A stretch of DNA of 64,000 bases from Pseudomonas sihuiensis (GTDB lineage Bacteria; Pseudomonadota; Gammaproteobacteria; Pseudomonadales; Pseudomonadaceae), in NCBI RefSeq assembly GCF_900106015.1, contig NZ_LT629797.1, forward strand, positions 682,001 through 746,000, read 5' to 3'. The notes under the pieces were generated by a model. That model was not told the DNA's origin, did no database searches, and saw only the letters and a program-made list of their open reading frames with translations. Of the stretch, positions 58,331-64,000 are shown piece after piece. Each line of letters starts with the position of its first letter. The first letter of the stretch is position 1. Position numbers and translations under genes: made by a program.

Positions 58331-60516
58331 CAGAAGCTCTTGCCCAGGTTCAGGTACAGCGCTTTTTCCCGCTCGTCGTTGAAGCCGTAACTGAAGTTCA
58401 GCGGCCCCAGCGGCGTATCCAGACCGAGGAAGATGCTGGCGGCGTTGATGTAGCCGCTGTCGAAAGCGTTGTCGTTGTTCCAGGCGCGGCCGCGCTCCAG
58501 CGACATGCCCAGGTACAGCGGGAAGTTCAGCGGCAACATCGAGGTTGGTGTCATGCGTCGGTAGTAGATCATCCGCGCCAGCGCCATGTTCTGGCCGCTC
58601 AGCGAGTCCTGACGAAAGCCCGATAGTTCCTGGGCGCCACCGAGAATGAAGCCCGAGGTGACCACTTCCGCCTCATCCAGCGTGCGTCCGTAGCGACCAC
58701 CGAACAGCCAGGTGTTGGGGCCATGGCTGTAGGCCTTGTCCAGCTTCAGCTGCCATTGTCGATATTCCTCGTCCGAACCCAGCCCACGGTCGTACTTGCG
58801 CAGCATCAGGCCGATGTCCTCGCCGGTGCGCGGGAAGTCGAGGTTGTCCAGGGTGTCGAAGGAGTACAGCAGTTCGTAGTAACCCTCGCTGAAACTGAAG
58901 CTGGGCAGGTCGCGCTCGCCGACGCGGACATCCGCTTCGCCCCAGGCCTGAGCAATGCCGAAACGAATCTCGCCGTTGTTGGCAATCTGCCGGCCGAGGT
59001 TGAGGCCATAGCCGTAACGCTCCAGGCGGTATTCGGCGATGGGGTCGTTGTCCAGGATCGCTTCGACGTTCTGCGCCTCACCGAACAGGTAGGGCGCGAC
59101 GAAGTAGCGCGAACCGGCGTCCAGCGGCTGATAGAACTCGCTGTAGAGCTCCTGGCGGTCACCCAACTGCAGGCGTGTCAGCCATTCGGCGCCGAGCTCG
59201 TTGATGCCGTTGACGCGGTAGCTGGCGCCGATGTTGAAAGCGCTGTCGCCACGCATGTCATCGGACAGGTTCAACCCCAGGCGCAGATAATCGGTGCCGG
59301 TACGTTTGCCGCGGGCATCGATCACCAGGGCACTACCGCGCTCGTCCAGCGGCTCTACCCGGTATTGCACGCGCTCGAAGTAGTCCAGGCCGTACAGCGT
59401 GCCCATGTCCTTCTGCAGGCGATCCATGTCCAGTGGCTCGCCAAGCGGTTGGCGAATATGCCGGCGAATCACCGCATCGCCGACCTTGGAGTCGTTTTCC
59501 ACCTGGATCTCGCGAATCACCGGTGTGCGCTGTTCGCGCGAGCGCGCCATGGCCAGCGCCGGGTTGCCGGCACTGCTGGTGCGCAAGCGAGCCAAACGCT
59601 CTGCCTGAATCTGCGTGGCGCGATAACCGGCGTCCATCATCTGTTCGCCACGATTGAAGTCGGCGACGCCGAAGCCGGCCAGCGGGGGCAGGATCAATAC
59701 GTCGTCCGCCTCCAGGGTTTCGAGTTGGGCCTCGGAGTTCTTGCGCATCATCAGGTTGATCGACTGGTTCATCACGTCGACCACGGTGAGCAGGTCCTTG
59801 GCCGGTTTAAGTGGCATACCCAGGTCGACGACGATGACGTGATCGACGCCCATCTGCCGCGCGACGTCGATTGGCACATTGTTGACCATGCCGCCGTCGA
59901 CCAGCAGGCGGCCGTCCACTTCCACCGGGGCGAACACCGCCGGGATCGACATGCTGGCGCGCATCACCTGCGGCAGGTGGCCGCTGCTCATGATCACCTG
60001 TTCACCCGTGACCACGTCGGTGGCCACGGCGCGATAGGGGATCGGCAGATGATCGAAATCGCGTGTGGCGCTGCGATGCACCAGCAGGCTTTCCAGCAGC
60101 AGCGCCAGGTTCTGGCCCTGAATCACGCCCAGCGGCAGGCCAAGGCTGCCATCGTCACGGAAACTGAGTTTCTGCTTGATCAGAAAATCGCGGTCGTCCT
60201 GCTTGCGGCGAAAGGGGATGTCCTCGCGTGGCGGTGAGTCGGACAGCGCCTGTTGCCAGTCCAGTTCCAGCGCCAGGCGCTCAAGCTCAGCCACCGAATA
60301 GCCGGCGGCATAGAGCCCGCCGACGATGGCGCCCATGCTGGTACCGGCGATGGCGTCGATGCGAATGCCTTGTTCTTCCAGCGCCTTGAGCACACCAATG
60401 TGTGCCAGGCCGCGAGCGGCGCCGCCCGACAGCACCAGGCCGACACGTTCGGCGGCGACGACGGGCAGGCTGGACAGGGCGAACAGGCAAAGCAGCGAAA
60501 GGAGCAGGCGGCGCAT
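58330..60516 (-). CDS. plpD: Patatin-like phospholipase autotransporter (type Vd)
   Basis: 728 residues from the ATG at 60516: signal peptide, patatin lipase domain with oxyanion loop GGAARGLAHIG, nucleophile Ser60 in GTSMG and Asp207 in DGGMVNN, a POTRA-like domain (about 330-400), and a 16-strand-type beta-barrel at the C-terminus. PlpD is a class A1 phospholipase secreted through its own barrel. Length and the S60/D207 dyad agree with the P. aeruginosa protein. Confidence 0.93.
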   Translation of the reverse strand: MRRLLLSLLCLFALSSLPVVAAERVGLVLSGGAARGLAHIGVLKALEEQGIRIDAIAGTSMGAIVGGLYAAGYSVAELERLALELDWQQALSDSPPREDIPFRRKQDDRDFLIKQKLSFRDDGSLGLPLGVIQGQNLALLLESLLVHRSATRDFDHLPIPYRAVATDVVTGEQVIMSSGHLPQVMRASMSIPAVFAPVEVDGRLLVDGGMVNNVPIDVARQMGVDHVIVVDLGMPLKPAKDLLTVVDVMNQSINLMMRKNSEAQLETLEADDVLILPPLAGFGVADFNRGEQMMDAGYRATQIQAERLARLRTSSAGNPALAMARSREQRTPVIREIQVENDSKVGDAVIRRHIRQPLGEPLDMDRLQKDMGTLYGLDYFERVQYRVEPLDERGSALVIDARGKRTGTDYLRLGLNLSDDMRGDSAFNIGASYRVNGINELGAEWLTRLQLGDRQELYSEFYQPLDAGSRYFVAPYLFGEAQNVEAILDNDPIAEYRLERYGYGLNLGRQIANNGEIRFGIAQAWGEADVRVGERDLPSFSFSEGYYELLYSFDTLDNLDFPRTGEDIGLMLRKYDRGLGSDEEYRQWQLKLDKAYSHGPNTWLFGGRYGRTLDEAEVVTSGFILGGAQELSGFRQDSLSGQNMALARMIYYRRMTPTSMLPLNFPLYLGMSLERGRAWNNDNAFDSGYINAASIFLGLDTPLGPLNFSYGFNDEREKALYLNLGKSF

Positions 60517-60587
60517 GATGGATTCCGGCAGGAGCAGAGACAAAGGCCGTTATTATAGGCATCAAGCCCCACAGTAGAGCCGCTGCC

Positions 60588-60872
60588 ATGCCCGATCAGA
60601 AGCCCGAAATCGTCATCACCTATTGCACCCAGTGTCAGTGGCTGCTGCGCGCCGCGTGGCTGGCTCAGGAACTGCTGAGCACCTTTGCCGACGAGCTCGG
60701 CCGGGTCAGCCTGGAGCCGGGCACCGGCGGCGTGTTCCGCATCCTCTGCGATGGCCAGCAGATCTGGGAACGCAAGGCCGATGGTGGTTTCCCCGAGGCC
60801 AAGGTACTCAAGCAGCGGGTGCGCGATCTGATCGATCCGACCCGCGATCTGGGTCACAACGACCGCGCTTGA
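60588..60872 (+). CDS. SelT/SelW/SelH (Rdx) family protein
   Basis: A 94-residue thioredoxin-like protein with CTQC (13-16) after a first beta strand; both positions are Cys, where some homologues have selenocysteine. It ends with GGFPEAKVLKQRVRDLI, the usual family close. Expected to be a cytoplasmic redox protein; no specific substrate is established. It is divergent from plpD with 71 bases between. Confidence 0.85.
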   Translation: MPDQKPEIVITYCTQCQWLLRAAWLAQELLSTFADELGRVSLEPGTGGVFRILCDGQQIWERKADGGFPEAKVLKQRVRDLIDPTRDLGHNDRA

Positions 60873-60986
60873 TCGGGTACGTATCAGAAGCTTTACCCCC
60901 TCTTTACACAGGGCTTACCTCGCGCCTGCGAGTGCGCGCGAATAATTTGCCTCGAGCCGATAGGGCCATTCTGTGAGAGGTGAAAT

Positions 60987-61481
60987 ATGTCGCTGCAACG
61001 CTCCGTGATCCTGGCATTGATGAGTCTGGCGCTTTCTGCCCAGGCGCTGGCAGGCCCGCCCGGTCCTGGCGGGCCTGCTCCAGGTGGCCCTGGTTGGGGT
61101 AAGTGGAGCCCCGGCCCCGGCGGTCATCGCCATGGTTTGCCGGATGGCGCTCGTGAGCTATGGATCGGCAGTGCGCTGTACTTCGTCGCAGCAGGCACCT
61201 ACTACCTGTGGAACGCCAACGCCCAGCGTTATGAGGTCGTCACTCCGCCGCCAGTCATACAGGGCAATAGCGTCGCCAGCTATGAAGTGATCGCCTATCC
61301 AGCCAGCGGACAGAGTGTCGAGCAACAGGGGCGTGATCGTTATGAGTGCCACAGCTGGGCCGTGGGACAGAGCGGTTTTGACCCTGCTACCGCAACGCGT
61401 CCAGTAGGTGCCGATTCCACCGAGCGTTATCGCCGGGCGTTGGGCGCCTGTCTGACGGGGCGTGATTACAGCGTCAACTGA
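60987..61481 (+). CDS. Exported Gly/Pro-rich protein (DUF6515-like)
   Basis: 164 residues: signal peptide (about 1-22, cleavage after ALA), a low-complexity Gly/Pro stretch, then a domain with GSALYFVAAGTYYLWN and paired cysteines (in RYECHSW and GACLTG). It resembles periplasmic proteins with a glycine-zipper-like helix and an RDYSV end. A GAGAGG site precedes the ATG. Function unknown. Confidence 0.7.
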   Translation: MSLQRSVILALMSLALSAQALAGPPGPGGPAPGGPGWGKWSPGPGGHRHGLPDGARELWIGSALYFVAAGTYYLWNANAQRYEVVTPPPVIQGNSVASYEVIAYPASGQSVEQQGRDRYECHSWAVGQSGFDPATATRPVGADSTERYRRALGACLTGRDYSVN

Positions 61482-61512
61482 TCAGCAGGGCGCCTGTTGA
61501 TCGGTTGGGTAT

Positions 61513-61566
61513 GTAGGAGCCGGCTTGCTGGCGATGATCACCGCATCGTCGGTAAGCCGACTCCTA
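61513..61566. repeat. GTAGGAGC-type inverted repeat
   Basis: GTAGGAGCCGGCTTGC pairs with TAAGCCGACTCCTAC between convergent genes; it can act as a terminator for both. Confidence 0.7.
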
Positions 61567-61598
61567 CCTTTGCTTGCTCTGCAAAGGCATTCCTGGCG

Positions 61599-62450
61599 TC
61601 AGCGCGCCATTCGCGCTGAAACGAAGATGGCGCTGACGATCAGCACGCCACCGGCCAGCATGCGCAGTGTCGGCTGCTCGCTGAACAGCCACCAGGCGAA
61701 CAGAATCCCGTAGACCGGTTCCAGGGCGAAGATCACTGCCGTAGTGCGCGCCTTGAGCACGCGCAGGCTGGCGACGAACAGGCTGTGTGCCAGGCCTGTG
61801 CAGAAGATGCCGAGCATGGCCAGCCACAGCCAGTCCACCGGGCGCACGCTGGGCAGCAGCGGCCAGGCCAGCGGCAGGAAGCAGATCAGTACCGTGACGT
61901 TCTGGTACAGCGCGGCCTTTACCGGGTCGAGGCCACGGGTGCTGGCGCGATTGAGCAGCGACAGCAGGGCGAACAGAAAGCCCGACAACACTGCCCACAG
62001 CAATCCGACTGTGGCGTCACTGTTCAGGCTGAACTCGGGCGTGACCAGGATCAGCCCCACGCATACCACGCCGACCATGGCGAACTCGCTGGGGCGGGTG
62101 CGCTCGCGAAACAGCAGGCCCTCCAGCAGTACGGTGAAGGCCGGGAAGCTGGCGAAGCCGAGGGTGGCGATGGCCACGCCGGAGACCTTCACCGCCTCGA
62201 AGAAGGTGACCCAGTGCGTGCCCAGCAGCAGGCCGCCGAGTGCCAGCAGAGCCATCTGCCGCAGGCTCGGGCGAACCGCGTTGCGGCTGCGCCAGAGCAC
62301 CGCAGCCAGGCCCAGGGCGAGCACGGCGAAGAACGCGCGGCCGCCTGCAATCATGTTCGGCGTGGTCGCCGCCAGTTTGCCGAAAATGCCCGACAGGCCG
62401 AACAGCAGGGCACCCAGGTGAATCGCCAGCAGGGCGTTACGTTCCGTCAT
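61599..62450 (-). CDS. DMT (EamA) family transporter
   Basis: A 283-residue, ten-helix drug/metabolite transporter with two EamA repeats (LLFGLSGIFGKL and VGLLWAVLSGFLFALLSLLNR). Substrate unknown. Its start overlaps the CsaA-like gene by 4 bases (ATGA), so it is translationally coupled to it. Confidence 0.85.
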   Translation of the reverse strand: MTERNALLAIHLGALLFGLSGIFGKLAATTPNMIAGGRAFFAVLALGLAAVLWRSRNAVRPSLRQMALLALGGLLLGTHWVTFFEAVKVSGVAIATLGFASFPAFTVLLEGLLFRERTRPSEFAMVGVVCVGLILVTPEFSLNSDATVGLLWAVLSGFLFALLSLLNRASTRGLDPVKAALYQNVTVLICFLPLAWPLLPSVRPVDWLWLAMLGIFCTGLAHSLFVASLRVLKARTTAVIFALEPVYGILFAWWLFSEQPTLRMLAGGVLIVSAIFVSARMAR

Positions 62451-62782
62451 GCCAGGCGCGCACCGTTGGGTAGTTGCTGGTCGAACCCGGCGAGGACGAC
62501 ACGGTTGTCGCTGTCATAGACACCGGTGACCAGCACTTCCGAGCGCACCCCGGCGATGCGTTTGGGGGCGAAATTGCACACGCACAGGACTTGGCGACCA
62601 ATCAGCTCGCCACAATCGTAGTGCGCGGTGATCTGCGCGCTGGAGGTCTTGACGCCCAGTTCGCCGAGATCCACGTCCAGCACATAGGCCGGCTTCACTG
62701 CCTTTTCATTGGGACGAGCGCTGCGAATGGTGCCGACGCGCAGCTCCACTTTCTCGAAATCCTGCCATTCGATGGTTTGCAT
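62447..62782 (-). CDS. CsaA-like tRNA-binding domain protein
   Basis: A 111-residue free-standing OB-fold of the MetRS C-terminal/EMAP II type, with FEKVELRVGTI and the closing NGARLA loop. Proteins of this type (CsaA, YgjH) bind tRNA or act as export chaperones. GAGGAGTACCCC precedes the ATG. Confidence 0.85.
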   Translation of the reverse strand: MQTIEWQDFEKVELRVGTIRSARPNEKAVKPAYVLDVDLGELGVKTSSAQITAHYDCGELIGRQVLCVCNFAPKRIAGVRSEVLVTGVYDSDNRVVLAGFDQQLPNGARLA

Positions 62783-62904
62783 GGGGTACTCCTCGATGAT
62801 GCGGCGCAGTCTAGGCGGCGCAGGCGATAGCTGTCTGTCGCGGGAGTGATGAGTTTTGTCGCCAGGCTCTCGTTAGCATCTCGGGTGCGTGCGGCGAACC
62901 CGCT

Positions 62905-62925
62905 GTAGCCCGGATGAAATCCGGG
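62905..62925. repeat. Single REP-type half element
   Basis: One GTAGCCCGGATGAAATCCGG arm without a partner, between the CsaA-like and AraC genes. Confidence 0.75.
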
Positions 62926-62957
62926 GCGATTTCACGGGCGGGGCGCGAATAAGGTTG

Positions 62958-63704
62958 CTAGCGCGTGCGGCGCAATTGCCTTGGGGTCATGCCTAGGTGG
63001 CGGGAAAGGGCAGCGGTGAAGGCGCTTTGCGAGTTGTAGCCGACCCGTGCGGCGATTTCGCCAACGGCCAGGTCGCTGCCACGCAGCAGTTGCTCGGCCA
63101 GGCGCAGGCGCCGTTGGCGGATATGCTCCATGGGCGTGCTGCCGGTCTCGGCGAGGAAGCGGGCATGGAAGCGCGCCACCGACAGACCGGCCAGGCGCGC
63201 CAGGTCTGCCACCTGCAGCGGATGCGCCGCGTGCTGCTCGATATAGCGATCCAGGGCCGCCATCGGCAAGCCGGGTGTCTCGGCATGCTGGCGGCTGCAG
63301 GCCAGGCTGCCGAGCAGCAGAGCTGCACCCTGGCCGGCGATGATCGGGTCATTGATGGGGCTGCTGGCCAGCCAGTTGAGGAGCTGGCCCTGCGAGGGAT
63401 CGAGTTGCAGGGCGTTGGGCTTGTCCAGCAGACGCTGGATATCGCCCGCATGGTGGCCGAGCTGGCGTTCCAGCCAGTCGTTGGCCGGCAGGTCCAGCAC
63501 CAGGCACTGGCTGCCGCGTGGGCTGCCGCAGGTATGGCGCGCTTCGGCCGGCACTACGGCCAGGTGATGGCGCAGCACCTGGCTGCCCTGGCCATCCACT
63601 TCGAACTGCAGTTCACCCGCCAGGCCGAACACCAGTTGCGCGTGGTCGTGGCTATGGCTGAGCACTTCGTGGCTGTAATGACGCAGGGACAGGATCGGGA
63701 GCAT
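62958..63704 (-). CDS. AraC family transcriptional regulator
   Basis: 248 residues from the ATG at 63704, which has GAGGAAAA before it. An N-terminal cupin sensor (HSHDHAQLVFGLAGELQFEVDG) is followed by an AraC-type pair of helix-turn-helix motifs (LQVADLARLAGLSVARFHARF and LAVGEIAARVGYNSQSAFTAAL). Cupin-type members often control a divergent exporter. Here the next + gene is a phosphoesterase and the downstream minus-strand gene is CsaA-like, so the target is unclear. Confidence 0.85.
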   Translation of the reverse strand: MLPILSLRHYSHEVLSHSHDHAQLVFGLAGELQFEVDGQGSQVLRHHLAVVPAEARHTCGSPRGSQCLVLDLPANDWLERQLGHHAGDIQRLLDKPNALQLDPSQGQLLNWLASSPINDPIIAGQGAALLLGSLACSRQHAETPGLPMAALDRYIEQHAAHPLQVADLARLAGLSVARFHARFLAETGSTPMEHIRQRRLRLAEQLLRGSDLAVGEIAARVGYNSQSAFTAALSRHLGMTPRQLRRTR

Positions 63705-63839
63705 GGCATTTTCCTCGGCAACCGCCGGAGTGTAACGCCTCGGGCGGGGGCGCTGCTGCGTCATCGAACGGTCTTTTTCCTGTCACAAGCCTTTCACCGC
63801 GACCCCTCAAGCTCGTCTAAACCCAGCCGGAGGTCGCCC

Positions 63840-64000
63840 ATGACCAGCGCCCAGCTCGCCAAGCCCAGCCGCAAGCAACGAGTCCGCACCCTGTGGATTT
63901 CCGACGTACACCTCGGCACGCGCGACTGCCAGGCCGAACACCTGGCGGCCTTTCTCAAGCGCTATCACGCTGATCGCATCTATCTGGTGGGCGACATCAT
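63840..64000 (+). CDS. Metallophosphoesterase, LpxH-like (3' end missing)
   Basis: The reading frame starts at the ATG at 63840 (GGAGGT before it) and runs off the window after 53 codons. WISDVHLGT supplies the first Asp-x-His metal motif of calcineurin-like phosphoesterases, and YLVGDI the second motif. It resembles UDP-2,3-diacylglucosamine pyrophosphatase relatives, but the basic N-terminal extension (SAQLAKPSRKQRVR) suggests an LpxH-like paralogue rather than LpxH itself. Confidence 0.7.
   Translation, partial: MTSAQLAKPSRKQRVRTLWISDVHLGTRDCQAEHLAAFLKRYHADRIYLVGDI

Overview
The window is GC-rich bacterial chromosome with dense genes on both strands and many imperfect inverted repeats of the GTAGCCCGGATG type between them. 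Gene content and order point to Pseudomonas, most likely the P. mendocina / P. oleovorans side of the genus. Evidence from recall, not from a search, is that several blocks follow P. aeruginosa PAO1 order: cysK with its MoxR/VWA/DUF748 neighbours, the gbuA transporter-decarboxylase block, lapD-lapG, and recQ-hsbD-MarR-FimV-like-plpD. No tRNA, rRNA, insertion sequence, prophage or CRISPR array was seen.

Region 1 (1-16.1 kb) opens inside a giant secreted haem peroxidase carrying RTX calcium-binding repeats and an unusual alanine-rich insert. It continues with a DUF2167 membrane protein, a VWA/MoxR ATPase pair, a DUF748 protein, cysteine synthase (cysK), an EamA exporter, isocitrate dehydrogenase kinase/phosphatase (aceK), a 42-residue protein and a metallo-beta-lactamase-fold hydrolase.

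Region 2 (16.1-28.3 kb) is metabolic. A minus-strand set (guanidinobutyrase gbuA, YjiH-type membrane protein, ThDP-dependent decarboxylase, NCS1 permease) fits breakdown of 2-ketoarginine/4-guanidinobutyrate. Next to it is an uncharacterised minus-strand gene set: a TIM-barrel isomerase, an Fe(II)/2-oxoglutarate oxygenase, an amino-acid-type binding protein, a permease fused to its ATPase, and a class II aldolase-fold protein. A LysR regulator is divergent from this set. The set has its own internal and final hairpin terminators, and its substrate is unknown.

Region 3 (28.4-50.4 kb) starts with an Aer-type chemoreceptor and a DTW-domain tRNA modification enzyme. It then holds a complete Lap biofilm system: type I secretion genes (outer-membrane LapE-type, LapB ABC exporter, LapC adaptor), a divergent 3,692-residue LapA-type adhesin with the TAAG protease site, and the c-di-GMP receptor LapD with the periplasmic protease LapG. 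Together these make a surface adhesin whose retention or release depends on c-di-GMP.

Region 4 (50.6-64 kb) carries YbaN and UPF0149 proteins, recQ, an active-looking diguanylate cyclase (hsbD-like), a MarR regulator, a FimV-like protein, the patatin autotransporter plpD, a SelW-like protein, a small exported protein, a DMT transporter coupled to a CsaA-like tRNA-binding protein, an AraC regulator and the start of an LpxH-like phosphoesterase. Most interesting beyond the known genes are the uncharacterised oxygenase/transporter cluster, the domain layout of the adhesin, and a pair of interspersed repeats whose stems covary.
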